The notes beneath the pieces are model-generated. The model made no database searches, was not told where the DNA came from, and saw nothing but the letters and a program-made list of their open reading frames with translations. A DNA stretch of 64,000 nucleotides, from NCBI GenBank assembly GCA_030549495.1, contig JAUIRK010001051.1:434001-498000 (forward strand), in the 5' to 3' direction. Positions 33,818 through 45,321 of this stretch are shown here, piece by piece. This stretch comes from Nectonema munidae (taxonomy: Eukaryota > Nematomorpha > Nectonematoida > Nectonematidae). Numbering within the stretch: position 1 is the stretch's first letter; every line of letters starts with the position of its first letter. The translations under genes and the position numbers were made by a program.

Positions 33818-34204
33818 TTAAAAAAAGTTTTCTTGAGGTTGGCACAAATTAGTCACGCCCGTAAATGACTGGTAAATTGACTTATCAACATTTTTAAAAC
33901 AACGAGGATTGGCTGTTTTACCTGTAAAAAAATAGAAAAAATAACAAATAAATAAACTCCAGAAAATAAAAATGTATTTATCTATCACTAAAGGGATAAA
34001 TTTCTCTCCACTTGAACTGCATGTCAGCATGACAGTCAATCTGTCTTTTGACTTTTTTCCACCTTTGCAGCAATGGCTTTTCACTGAAAGTGTTTTATTA
34101 GGTAAAGCACGAAAAAACAAACTTGTTTCATCGCAGTTGAAAATGTCATCTGGTGTGTAGTCTTTATTAATTTCTTTAAGACGGTGTTTGAAATCTTGAA
34201 CCAC
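33818..34204 (-). pseudogene. Tigger/pogo transposase fragment 3 with fossil intron
   Basis: The minus strand encodes part of a Tigger DDE domain: DIFNCDETSLFFRALPNKTL with the first catalytic Asp, DRLTVMLTCSSSGEKFIPLV, then GKTANPRCFKN. Between PLVI and GKTANP, 60 nt (33,922-33,981) end in TTTTTTACAG. Removing exactly these bases restores the family's VIGK junction. The stretch begins ATAAAT, one base from a GTAAAT donor, so it looks like an intron whose donor has mutated. Both ends of the element are missing. Confidence 0.8.
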
Positions 34205-34343
34205 TGAATCATCAATTACAGTGCTACTACTTTATATGCTTTAATAACCTTTCTGTGAGCAAGTAGTTGTTCACTTCTGAGAGATCTCTTTTGTCTGATG
34301 AGTCAGTTAATGGGCTAAGATTTACAAAAGATACTCTTAGGAT

Positions 34344-36354
34344 CAGGCCCGGATTAACCTAGTGGCTGAAGTGGCTTATGCCACGGCCCCCGCATTTTGA
34401 GGGGCCCCGCAAGCAGCTTTGATTTTTAATAAAGCATATAGCAATTATATTGAATATATAATACATAATATATTGATTTAAATATAACATAAAGATAATA
34501 AAGAAGAGAAGTTCATATTTATCAAAGACCATTTCTGAGGAGTTCATCGATTTGTTAGCAAATGGTGTTCAGGAGCAGATTATAACGGAAGTTAAAGCAT
34601 CTAAGTATTTTTCAGTGTCGGTAGACTCTACTCCTGACATTACTCATGTTGACCAACTAACTTGCATTATTCGTTACGTGTTGCCCTCAGGTCCTGTCGA
34701 GCGATTTTTGACTTTTCTTAAAGTGCATGGTCGTACAGGAAAAGAGTTAGCAGACAGCTTACTTGAATTTTTGAAGATCAAAGGCATTGATGTTGCTGAT
34801 TGTCGTGGACAATCGTATGATAATGCAATCAACATGAGTGGTAGATACAATGGCATGCAGGCAATCATTAGGCAGCAATGTAGTTTTGCCGAATATGTTC
34901 CATGCGCTGCACATTCTCTTAACCTTGTTGGTCAGTAGTCTGCTGTGAACTGTTGTGAGCTTGCTTTAGGTTTTTTTTAGTTTTCTTCAACAGTTATACT
35001 CATTTTTCGCTGCTTCGACGCATCGTTGGAAAATTCTGACTAATCAACTTTCTAGCAAAGGATTGCCTACGGTAAAGCGAATGTCTGATACTCGATGGTC
35101 GGCACGCGCAGATGCTAAAGCTCTGTTTATAGGCTACACGAAACTAGCAGGAATGCTGATAATGGTGAAAGAAAGCGATAAGAAAGCAGAGGACTAGCTA
35201 CCTATATGAATCGGTTGGAATCTAAATTCTTTCTATTTTCTGGCACCACATCCTACACCGTTCACAAGCACCAATTTTGAATCAGCTGATCAAGACATTA
35301 ATTTAGTTCATATTTATGAATCGCTTATTGAGTATATTAAAAGTTCGAGAAGATTTGAAGAATTTGAAAAAAGGAAAGTTATTAGTAAATTAAAACTATC
35401 TGAGCGAAGTAAAAGGGTGGTAAAGAAATTTCCGTTATGATCAACCTGGATCAGAGGAATGAAACACACTCCAAGATGTTTGTACACACGTTTTTGTGAT
35501 AATCGACAATTTACATGCTGAATTAAAATGTCTATGTGCATATACTACCGTAGCTTTAAAGTTTGGATTTCTTGAAAGCTTAAAGAGCTCTCGACTGAAG
35601 AAATTATTGAAAAGAAAGATGTTCAAAAGATATCGTAAAGATATTGATGTAGTCTGTCTGATGAATTACTACGTTTTCAGCTTTCTCAATAAGTTTAAAG
35701 AAACTCTAGAAGCTAAATTTAAATCTTTAATATTAGATCTTCAGATTCTAATAGTGTAAATGACAAAGAAGATTATCATGATAGAGAAGTCAACGTGAAT
35801 TCATTGGAATTACTCATGTACAGCTTTTGTAGAAGAATCTTGAAAAGTATTTCCAAATAAATTATTTTGTTGATATATCTAACCTTGATGATTTCTAACT
35901 GTTTAGGAGAAGTGTTTCAAACAAGTTAATAAAAATCATTTGGATCAGAGACTAAATAACCTTGTTTTGCTTGGCAGAGTGATCTGTTGGGAAATTGGTA
36001 TGTCATGTGTAATCAACGAGTTTGTTGGAAAAATCGCGAAGATGTTTTTTCTAAGATTTGATATAAAAAAAAATTTATTTTAATGAAAATAAATGATGAT
36101 TTATAAAATAAAATTTTTGTTGTTTTTTAAGTGATTTTTTTACTGTACCTTATAATATTTGAGTCAACGAATTGTATGCTGCCTTATATATAAATATTAC
36201 TGTCTGTTGTGTGAAAATAAAAGGGAAAATTGTAAACTAATTGAGTGAAAACCTGAATTTAAATTATAAATGCTGGAATTTTTGGAGGGCTAAAGTTCAT
36301 GGGGCCCCGCGCTGAAAAAAGCCACAGGCCCTATTTATCTTTAATCCGGCCCTG
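34344..36354 (+). mobile_element. hAT transposon (ZMYM1-like), internally deleted
   Basis: The perfect 8-bp target duplication CTTAGGAT flanks it at 34,336-34,343 and 36,355-36,362. Terminal repeats are CAGGCCCGGATTAA on the left and, reversed, CAGGGCCGGATTAA on the right. The transposase lies on the plus strand. It lacks the N-terminal TTF-type zinc finger because only about 190 bp separate the left end from the catalytic region. The right third is AT-rich and noncoding. Confidence 0.92.
34530..35760 (+). pseudogene. hAT transposase (TTF/ZMYM1 group), broken
   Basis: The first open block (34,552-34,938) carries YFSVSVDSTPDITHVDQL with the first catalytic Asp, RGQSYDNAINMSGRYNGMQA with the second Asp region, and CAAHSLNLVG, hallmarks of ZMYM1-like hAT enzymes. 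Downstream, other frames hold KGLPTVKRMSDTRWSARADA (35,055-35,110) and KSSRRFEEFEKRK. The C-terminal dimerisation domain is not clear. Several frame changes show that it is dead. Confidence 0.85.
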
Positions 36355-36362
36355 CTTAGGAT

Positions 36363-36766
36363 GCATAAGCAAGTTACAGATGTCGTAATAACTTAAGATC
36401 TTCTGACTGCAGTAAGACAGGCACATCAAAAGTATGAAAAAAGGCTAGAAGCTGAAAGGCATTAAGATATGTTGGCAGAGAAAAAAAAAGGAACTATTCA
36501 GGAACAAGAAAGGATTGAAAAACAACAAGAAAATAAACGCAATCTTGATGAAAGAGAAAAAAGATGTTAAAAAGATAGAGTTAGAAGTCAAGACAGAGAT
36601 GGAAAAGGGTAATCAAATTTTCGAAAAACCCAATAGAAGATTAGCTGAAGCTTTAAAATCAAAAAATTTTAAAGAGATGAATATTAGTCAGGGCCTCTTA
36701 TGTGTTTCAAAAGAAAATCTTCAGAAGGAAACAAATGCATTGAAGATAGAAATGATATTAGGATAA
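36363..36766 (+). pseudogene. Coiled-coil C-terminal fragment, cut by the hAT insertion
   Basis: Continuing across the hAT target site, the plus strand reads RFTKDTLRMHKQVTDVV (from about 34,315 onto 36,363) and AVRQAHQKYEKRLEAER, then 36,515-36,766 is open and Lys/Glu-rich (KKDVKKIELEVKTEMEKGNQ). Charged, heptad-like spacing suggests a coiled coil. Similar tails occur in uncharacterised transposon-like proteins that also carry a CDTxxxNxGR domain, as on the minus strand at 37.2-37.7 kb, but that link is from memory. Confidence 0.35.
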
Positions 36767-37177
36767 AAATAATGCGATTAATAAATTCATTTTTAAAAAG
36801 TGAAAATGAATTTTAAGCTTATACTTTCTAATTGTAATTTTTAATACTTTATTTTTTTGTTTCATTCAGTTTATGTTTAATAAAATTGTTTCTTTTCCGA
36901 TTTTTATATTTTAGCATATGTGCTCATTAATCTTTACTCTCAGTTCACAATAGATAATTAAAATTAGTTCAGTGTGATTCTGAATTAGAGATGCAAAATA
37001 ATGTTATATTTTACCCTAACATTAATATAATTGTTCATTTAATACTATATGAAAATAAGATATATTTGCCATATCATGATTCTTTTTTGCTAAAATTTTT
37101 TTTTGAATTTTTCTACTTTTTTCTAGTTTTTGTTTGAAAAATCCTAGCTTTTTATTTAAAAAAATTCTAATTTTTTC
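36767..37177. other. AT-rich stretch, no gene recognised
   Basis: Contains only A/T-rich sequence with AATAAA-like strings; nothing supportable. Confidence 0.5.
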
Positions 37178-37744
37178 CTAGTTTTTCATTTGGCTGAACA
37201 CTCTGATGTTAACATAATCTGTTGGAAGAACCTTGTAATTGGCTCTAAGAGAATTGTAATTCTTCCATATTTCGTCAATAAAAGAACAGTTAAGTTCGGG
37301 GCTGGTGCTGTGTTTCGGAATGAGAAAATCCATTACGTGTTTTAGAAGCAGATCGAGTACGTGATGTTGACAGCCAATGTACTGTGGCTTCTGAAAGTCT
37401 TTGCTTATGACATAATTCGAGATCAATTTATCAATACCCTGCAAACGACCAGAATTTACGGCAGATGTGTCGCAGATTATCATGCAAATATTTTTCCAAG
37501 CATTGTATTCGTCGATCAGATTATGTATTTCATTGTGAATAGCCTTAGAAGTACCATTTGGGCATTTTAAAACACCAAGTTTTATTTCAGTCATGGTATT
37601 TTTTAGCAAAAGCACTTGATATTCTTCCGGTAATCTTTTACCATTATCTTGAAGACAATAACAATCATCGACTTGTAATTTTTTTAAAAAAATTATTTTC
37701 ATTTTTTTGCCTTTTCTAATTATTTGTTTCCATATCCTATTCAA
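37178..37744 (-). pseudogene. Transposase-like domain of an unnamed family (CDTSAVNSGR ... GCQHHVLDLLL)
   Basis: A 188-codon open frame on the minus strand. Order: RLPEEYQVLLLKNTMTEIK, GVLKCPNGTSKAIHNEIHNL, MIICDTSAVNSGRLQGIDKL, IGCQHHVLDLLLKHVMDFL, then WKNYNSLRANYKVLPTDY. The CDTxAxNxGR and CxHH blocks recall catalytic blocks of RNase-H-like transposases (compare hAT CxxHxLNL). They recur in uncharacterised invertebrate proteins that I remember without a formal name. The frame begins with a Lys-rich stretch (about 37,700) and stops at 37,178, so it is partial. Confidence 0.5.
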
Positions 37745-38110
37745 TTAGGAAAACAAGGTCTATACTCCTACACTGCCTTACTAGAACCATCCAACCCACA
37801 AATTTTTAACTTTCTTACTGACCAAGCAAAAATCTTTCTCGAAAACTATTTTCTCACCACACATATTTTCAAACCAAAACCAAATAATGGAATAACTGCC
37901 TCAAATATGGACATGCTTCACTGAAATGCTATTCCACACAACCAAACTGCGCACACTGCGGGCACCGTGGCCACTCTATCATCTCCTGCATACATGCCCA
38001 GACACCTCAAAAACTTTCTTGTTTCAACTGTCACCTTCCTCACTCCGCAACATCTTCTCAGTGCACTCACTACATTAATCATCAAAACCACATAAACTCA
38101 ATCCATAACT
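37724..38110 (+). pseudogene. LINE D ORF1 (gag-like) 3' part with zinc knuckles
   Basis: The open stretch 37,724-37,924 leads into CLKYGHASLKC at about 37,898, then CAHCGHRGHSIISC (37,950-37,990) and CFNCHLPHSATSSQC (38,017-38,062). These are the two or three CCHC knuckles that bind nucleic acid in LINE ORF1 proteins. One frame change separates the first part from the knuckles. Confidence 0.75.
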
Positions 38111-38129
38111 ACAGCATATCCAACTTAAT

Positions 38130-38780
38130 ATGCTAAACTTTCTCCACATTAACTTCAACCATTTAAGAAACGCATGGCTCAAACTCTACAATATACTAAC
38201 CCCATATAAGTATGATATCATTTCCATTAACGAGCCATATCTACATATTCCCAAATACACATGCAACTACACGCTTCTACATGTTCCCCCACTAAACGAA
38301 TACTCTGCCTGTATTCTAATCAAATCCTCAATTCACAACACGCCTTTATATCAACACTCTGAATCCAATTACATATTTACTCTCATTCATACTAAGCCAC
38401 TGCCACTTTTATTCTGCTCACTCCACTCCCCACCGTCTTCTAATCTTCTATTATATCAAGGAAGTTTATCAATAACTTTCACGTAATTACATCCATATCA
38501 CATGTAAATAAGCACCGATTAAAACGCCAGATCCTTTCTATGGGATACCAAATCAAACTATCGCGGGACGCAAGCTGAAAATTTTATTGCCTCAAATAAC
38601 CTTATTATTGTGATAACAGTAAAGATCCTACTTATATGAAGCTAAACCAAAACAAACTATACAAATCACACATTGACCTCACAATAACTTCATTCCACTC
38701 AATCAACCTCATCCATAACTGGCAGATATCAGACACTCCTTCCGCATCAGATCACTGTTACATTACTTTCCAATTTCATC
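38130..38780 (+). pseudogene. LINE D endonuclease, broken
   Basis: ATG at 38,130 opens MLNFLHINFNHLRNAWLKL and IISINEPYLHIP, the R1/I-style N-terminus in which NEPY holds the metal-binding Glu. LFCSLHSPPSSN corresponds to the YxPP block. After frame breaks, HIDLTITSFHS and ASDHCYITFQ (38,636-38,842) carry the terminal SDH motif. The GDFN block is not recognisable between 38,480 and 38,630. Confidence 0.75.
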
Positions 38781-39492
38781 TGCAGCCAACTCATTCAAAA
38801 CATAGAAAAAATCTTCCAACAACTCAATTTTTTTGGAGATAATATCTTCATAAACTAGAACTCAATTTAAATAAGACCACCCTCGACACAAACTTAATCC
38901 CATATATTTGAAGCATCCGCAAAATTTATCAACAAAACCATATCATCATGCATTCAAGCATCAACCCCTAACCACCCAGAACACAAAAGGCATAACACAT
39001 ACTATTGAAACTCCCAACTCACACATTTCAAAAAACAACTACGCAGCGCCCTAAAATCTTTAAGAAAATCGCATTCTACTGCATCCATTGAATCATACTT
39101 CAATCTTAAGCGAAAATATAAACATGAAATCAGTCAAGCCAAAAGAAAATCATGGACCAAATTTTGTAGCCAAATTACCTCTAACCCATGAAACTTATTG
39201 AATAAAACAAGAAATACAAAGCAGAATGCCTCTTTACCTCACCACTTACTTCCCAACTCAAACACACACATGAACCCTCACTTCCTTAACATACTATTTC
39301 CATCCGACAATGAAAACTCAGAGAACCCCTTGAACACCATTATTAGGCAAACTGTTCATCATTAGCCTAGACCTCATCTCTCCCAGGCACATCAAAAAAT
39401 TTTACCATATCTTACAACCTCATCTCATCAATATTTACAATTCATGTCTAAAATTTAGCTTTTTTCCAAACATTTGGAAAATTAGCAAGCTA

Positions 39493-40518
39493 GTGCTAAT
39501 CCCCAAACCCAACAGAAACATCAACGAAATTAAAAACTGGCCCCTCTCGATTTTACCGTCTCTTGGCAAAGTACTAGAACGAATTTTACGAAAAAGATTA
39601 CTACCCCACATTTGCAGAAAGAATCTCATTCATCCCAATCATTTTGCCTATCTCCTAAATAAAAATACTGAAATGGCCATCTCACGCCTAACTCTCTTCT
39701 TGGAAAACACACTAAACCATCGCAAAATTGCAACAACAACCTTTCTCGACATTGATAATGCTTTCACCTCTGTTTGGCATCCCGCAATTCTATTCAACTT
39801 AATCCAAAACAATTACCCTTTATACCTCAGCAAGTTCATTCAAAGCAATCTCAACAAACGCATACTTATCCTGCATCACAACAACAACACTTACATAAAA
39901 CAACTCTCGCTCTCTACCCCCCCCCCCCCCCAAGGCGGCTGCCTCTCAGACATTTTATGGCTCATCCTCATCAATCCACTCCTAGATCACATTAATTCCA
40001 ACTCACACTTTGCACAATGCTACTCTGACGATATTCTCTTTACCTTCTCCAACGACGACCAGGAAACCAATTTGAACAACGCTACCACCCTTTTGACTAA
40101 TATTAACTCCATAGCCTCTAAATACAAAATTCAGTTTAACCAGAGTAAACAGAACATCATACATTTCACTAGGAAAAGAATCTTACCACAACCCCTAGTC
40201 ATGCCATCACCCACATCAATCACACCAGTAACACAAATAAAATATCTCGGAGTCATTTTTCAATCAAACCTTAAATTCTCAGCAAACATCAAAAACCTAC
40301 ACACTAAACTCACGCCTATCATTTTCTCCTTCAAGAAAGCCATCTCCTACAAATGGAGATTAAACCCGAAAATTTCAAAATATATTTATACATCAATTAT
40401 TTTACCCATAATTCAATACGGTATCCTCTCCTGGGGTTTATCCCAAAAGCTGCATAATACTAGAATGATTCTCAATAAAATTCACCGTACCTGTCTCCTC
40501 ACAATCAATAACGCGTAA
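39493..40518 (+). pseudogene. LINE D reverse transcriptase
   Basis: The longest intact block of this element (341 codons). In order: LIPKPNRNINEIKNWPLSIL, FLDIDNAFTSVWHPAIL with the first catalytic Asp, PPPPQGGCLSDILWLILINP, AQCYSDDILFTF (YSDD instead of the usual YADD or FADD), IKYLGVIFQSNLKFSAN and PIIQYGILSWGLS. The PQGG motif is preceded by a 14-C run, giving extra prolines. PQGGxLSxxLW with a downstream RNase H argues for the I/R1 side of the LINE tree. The start is internal and the stop at 40,518 interrupts the frame before RNase H. Confidence 0.9.
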
Positions 40519-40623
40519 CACACCACACCTACATCAAAACTTGAACGCCTTACACACACTCTACCAATTCTATACAAACTACTCTTAACTTTAGTAACAT
40601 TATACTCAAAAACTTTCAAATCC

Positions 40624-41379
40624 ATGAGCCCCATTCACGTTTTCACCACACCCTACTCAACTTCATCTCTTATACTTTCATTTTACGAAACCATATGTGC
40701 CAAATACATACCAAACCTAGCTCACTATTCCATATCATCTGAAATCCATCCTATCTTCCATTTCAACCCTTCAGATAAATTACCCTACACATTAACCATA
40801 TGCAAACATAAAAACATTGCTACCAAACTAATCAAAATGCAACGCACTAATCCCCACTCACCATATAATCTTTTCATCTTTACTGACGGTTCCAAATCCT
40901 CTCACCATGCTACTGGTGAATACGCCTTTTTTATCACCAACTTATTAACCCTCTTTTTCTCCGAAGTCCTTCACACATACAACAACACTTCATCTTATGA
41001 AACAGAAGCGTTAGCAATTTTAGCCCCTTGCAGCGATCTATTAAACAATATCGAAAAATATCTCCACAACTTTAGTCACATCCATCTTTACACAGACGCT
41101 CAAAACATCATTAACGATCTCAATCTCAATCACAAAATTCCGCTGTCATGTCATAGCATAGCCTCCAAACTCACCCAACTCGCTCAACATCACCATCACC
41201 TGGTCTCCCGGACATTCTATATGCACCAAAAACAACATAGTGGATCAATTATCCAAAACATTAACATCGAACACAACCTTAACCATTGTACCCTCTATCC
41301 CTCTATTCTGGAAAAAAATCTTCAACACACACATCCATCCATAACAATTGGTCATCCCTCAACATTTTTCCTCCACTAG
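40624..41379 (+). pseudogene. LINE D RNase H domain
   Basis: Removes RNA from the RNA-DNA hybrid after reverse transcription. Motifs: FIFTDGSKSS (Asp), SYETEALAIL (Glu) and HIHLYTDAQNIIN (Asp), all on one 251-codon open frame starting at ATG 40,624. The fourth catalytic acidic position near the C-terminus is not evident. A frame change near 41,290-41,380 leads into the C-terminal segment. Confidence 0.85.
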
Positions 41380-41741
41380 TCAATTTTGTGATTAATAATA
41401 AAAGCATTTTTCTCGCACGCAACACAATTAGATGCATCTCTTTTCACTGCCCAACCTATGCATATTTTTACAAATGCAAACTAGACAACAACCCACTTTG
41501 CCATTTTGGTTGCACAGAAATAGAAACACCAATACACATCATCCTTCTATGCCCCATCTTTCAAAACATACAAACCAAACTACTCAAATTCTGCCACTTA
41601 TATTTCAATGATATCCCCAACTCCATTTATGACTTTCTATATCACCCTTCAATTCTCCAAGAACTCTCAATCCTGATAAACACAATAGAACCCATTCTTA
41701 AAGCACACCAAAATCTTATCCCTCCATCACCCAACTCCTAA
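41286..41741 (+). pseudogene. LINE D C-terminal segment with CCHC finger
   Basis: LCHFGCTEIETPIHIILLCP is a C-x3-C-x7-H-x4-C zinc finger typical of the end of R1/I-type ORF2. A counterpart in copy 2 (about 10,130) reads CLFGCDTIETP. Stop at 41,741. Confidence 0.8.
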
Positions 41742-41960
41742 TTTCATATATCACCCCTTCAATACAACACTTCTACATTTCCTTCCTTTTATTTTGCTCC
41801 TTTAGAACATAACAACTAATTCGATTTTCCGTCACATAGAAACAACCAATCAAAGTCATCCAAATCAAAGCAATACAGCAAGCATATCAGCCAACGCTAA
41901 AAAGTGCTTAGAGATTTCCCTTACTCACTCACTCACTCCATATACCCGATTGTCATAGAA

Positions 41961-43140
41961 CTGAAACATTATAACCAAAAATTGTTTCGAGAAAGTCATG
42001 CGCTTTGTGTCTTGATATGTTATTCTTGCGTAACAGTAAACTTGCTGTTGAAGTTCATGGTTAGTTTGTCTTAAGAAGAAGAACAGGAATGCGAGCGGCT
42101 CTTCGGTTCAGACTCAATACTAGAGTTGGAGTCAGATTTAGGGATAATATCATGTGGATAACGACTCGAAAGAACCTTATTTAGGTCCAACACAAATGCG
42201 TTTTCTTGAGTGCATTGATTTTAAGGAAGCTTGCTTGATAGTAGAATAACCAACTTTACCTCCACTTTGAATCTGCTTCTGGTAGAGTTTTTATCCTCTG
42301 TTTTTCCATTAACTTTTTTTATTAGTGATATCAAACAACTGAGAAAGTATGGTAGTAAAATTTGATGGGTTTTTTTTGTTTTTGTGATTTAAATCGATTA
42401 AACGATAACGTTTCTTTCTGATTAGTGCACTAGAAAGATGTGGAAAATTTAAAGTTTCTTTCCAAAGCTTCGTCGGCATCCGTGTAATATTTGAAATTTT
42501 TTCAACAAATTAAATGCTTGGATTCCTTTTTGGCTTGGATGATATTTGTAAATTTTTTTTCAAAAAGAAAAATGAGCTTTGAAGCTATTGTTAGAATTTT
42601 TCAAAGACTTTTTTTTAGAACTTGAAGGTAAAAATATTTAAAAAATTAACGGCAATTTTAAAAAGTTTATAATATATTTTTTTTTTAAAAACATATCTAT
42701 AAAAAATTTTTAGTAATCATCCTAGTGCCCACTCATAACAGGAAGTATACATCTTGGATGCTAGGAGTGAGCATAGGGTATTTCTCATGGCTATAACTGA
42801 ATTTGTTCAAAACAGAAATGAAAGCTTTTAAGTAAAAGTATCATTAATTGTACATTAACTGATTTTAAATTAACGTTTACATTAACATTTTACGATCACT
42901 GTAGGATAGTAATTCTTAAAACTGTCAACCAGACACACCAACAGCGGTACAATTTGTAACTAAAAGCAGTAAGCTTTTGAAACACTTCAAAATCGAAACT
43001 ACCACCTAAATCTATAGAGTTGGCATATATTTAAAGTTTTTCTTTTAAATATTGCTTTAGGAATTATAAAAATACATTTGCTGTAATAAGGGGTAATAAA
43101 GGGTAATGTGGAAAGATGAATGCAAACGCAATAAATAGCT
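41961..43140. other. AT-rich stretch, no gene recognised
   Basis: No coding motif, TIR or tandem repeat could be supported. Confidence 0.5.
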
Positions 43141-43149
43141 CAAGAATCT

Positions 43150-43971
43150 ATCTTCTATTCCACTCGCTAAAGACGAGTTCAATCTTTTAACATTGTGCCC
43201 AAAATTCAACGTTCACACGAGTTTTACACACCACAAGCACTTTCTTGGCAAACTTGAAAACGCTGTTCAAAGTAAACCTTCACTTCAAAAGGAAGCTGTC
43301 CGATTAGAGATAGTAAATATTTTCAAACTTCGCTACTCGCATCACAAAAATAACATTACACACAAACAAAAGTAATGCCAAAAATTTTAAAAATGATACC
43401 AACAGAACTGTTTGTACGTCAGACAAAAGTAGTTTCGTTATTTTGGACACTCTAGATTACACAAATAAAATAAACGCACATACATCAGTCTCAATCACGT
43501 ACTTAAAAATCTCGTTTAAACACTAAAATGTCCTTTTTCTACAGCAAAACAAAAATTCAACAACTTGATTTACAAATTTTATAAAAAATGTAAATTGTTC
43601 TACAAAAGTTTCCATTCAGATTTTTATACTATCTTTACCTACACGATTTACCTAAAATACACAAACCAAATAACCCTTTATGTACTATTTTAAATTATAT
43701 GAATTCTCCTTTTTATACATTTTGCTCGTATCTTCCCAAAATCTTAACAAACTTCACTAATGGCAATGGCTTATCTTTCAAAAATTCTCAAGAGTTCATT
43801 ACAAAATTGAAAACACGAAAGCTACAACCTGACAATGTTCTGGCCAGTTTTGATGCAGAATCCATATTCACATGCATACCTATTGGCTATTCCTTTGAGA
43901 TCCTAGAAAAATTCATCAAAACTTCCTCTTTAAAGAAGTACACTAAACTTGAAAAAACCTCATCAATGTAG
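43150..43971 (+). mobile_element. Penelope-like element, RT N-terminal part
   Basis: Retroelement with a telomerase-like RT. Segments: FNLLTLCPKFNVHTSFTHHK and KEAVRLEIVNIF (43,170-43,320), LPKIHKPNNPL (about 43,646), MNSPFYTFCSYLPKILTNF (43,699-) and DNVLASFDAESIFTCIP, which holds the first catalytic Asp. This order matches Penelope-like RTs. The element stops abruptly at about 43,971, where LINE D copy 3 begins, and is broken. A possible 3' piece is at 56,389. Confidence 0.7.
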
Positions 43972-43974
43972 GAG

Positions 43975-44940
43975 AGAAGAGAGATGGTAATGTTGACAAT
44001 GAGTATTTGAGAGTGTTTAGATTCTTGAGTCAGTGAGTGTTTGTTGGTTTTATGGTGTTGTTATAGCTTTTTATAGATGCAGCGTTGATCTGAAGCTGAA
44101 AGGTTATAAGTGATTTGAAGCTGATTGAATATCAGAGATTGAGAGTATTTAGAATGTAATGTGAGGTCAATATAGGATGTGTATTCTTCGTTGTTACAAG
44201 AACGTTGTTATGTGGCGTTTTTTGTGTTATCAGCGAGATATAGTCTATTAGAGTCTAGGAATTTGATGATTTGTTGTCTTTATGGATTTTCTATGCAGTT
44301 CCAGATGGGTCAAGGAGCGTTGCAATTGGTAGAGGTAATTGAAAGATAGTTTAACGGCAAGTTGATATAACAAGTAATAGTGAATGGGAGAAATTAGAAA
44401 GAATGGCTAATGGGTGTGAGGTTGGAGAGTAAAGGTTTGCAAAAAGAAGGGGTGAGGTTTGTTGTGCACAAGAACAAAGTAATATCGTGGTAATGGCGTG
44501 CGATGAATGGTGGATTTTATGAGAACGCATTCAGAATAAAAGAATAGATGTGAAGTGCCAATAGTAAGTAATTTGGATATAGTTATAGATAGATATAAAA
44601 TGAAAGAAGTCAGAATTGCCCTAGCGTCATAAGAGTGATTTATATTTATGCGTAAAAAATTTAGAGTAAAAAGTTTTTATTAGAAGATTGTGTTGATGGC
44701 GTGCATCTTGAATTTGGAATTCGCATAGTATAGATGTTTCATTGTGATGATTTTGGAAATTGAAGCATGATAGCTTTTATTATTGTTTTTACAGATGCAT
44801 TCCGATATGCAGTGAGCACAATTAAAAGATGCGGCTTTGCATTTAGTCGTTGAGTGGCCGTATTTTAGCAATACTGGCATTGACGATCTAGTGGTATTGT
44901 TAGAGTTAGAGTGAGAATGTCTCATAATTTGAAATTAGAG
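43975..44940 (-). mobile_element. LINE D, copy 3 (5' part only)
   Basis: The minus strand has the ORF1 knuckle region LLKYGHSTTKCK and FNCAHC at 44,760-44,880. Further on (about 44,190-44,060) an endonuclease stretch matches the IDLTITSFHS...ASDH part of copy 1. RT onwards is missing. The plus strand is G-rich and C-poor like copy 2. Confidence 0.65.
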
Positions 44941-45321
44941 ATTTGCAACATTTGAAACATAAAAGTTGATATTGCATACTTGCAAATGGATGAAGCCATC
45001 AGTTTAAAAAAATTAAACATAAATAGAGTTGCAGCCGCAAAATTACAAATTTGTGGAGTCGGAATTGAAAAATATTTCTTCGACTCCCCAACACTTGTAA
45101 TTATGGTTTTATCGTAAGGAGTCGTACATATATGACGTCCATCAAAAAATTTTGACCTCTTCCCCTTGTCTAAGTCAATCTAAAAATCTAACCCCCCCTG
45201 GTGAAACGTCATTTTTAGCTAGACCTCCTCCCTTTACCTCTCCGTATTAATGGTACTCACTTTTTATTTATTTCATTTAGGCATGAAAAAACTGAGTTTT
45301 GATGATATTTTTATTCAATAT
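44941..45321. other. Spacer, no gene recognised
   Basis: Positions 45,130-45,240 hold TGACGTCCATC, a short C-run and AAACGTCATTTT, perhaps a decayed GACGTCA-type MITE. Otherwise AT-rich. Confidence 0.35.

Larger units (their letters stand above)
37745..41960 (+). mobile_element. LINE D, copy 1 (I/R1-like with RNase H), near full length
   Basis: Order on the plus strand: ORF1 end with zinc knuckles, endonuclease, RT, RNase H, C-terminal zinc finger, short 3' UTR ending in a run of ACTC repeats (about 41,930-41,948). The 5' end is not defined; an ORF1-like frame enters from 37,724. Other copies: 9,800-11,290 (3' part) and 43,975-44,940 (5' part), both minus. The sense strand is very poor in G. 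Confidence 0.85.
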
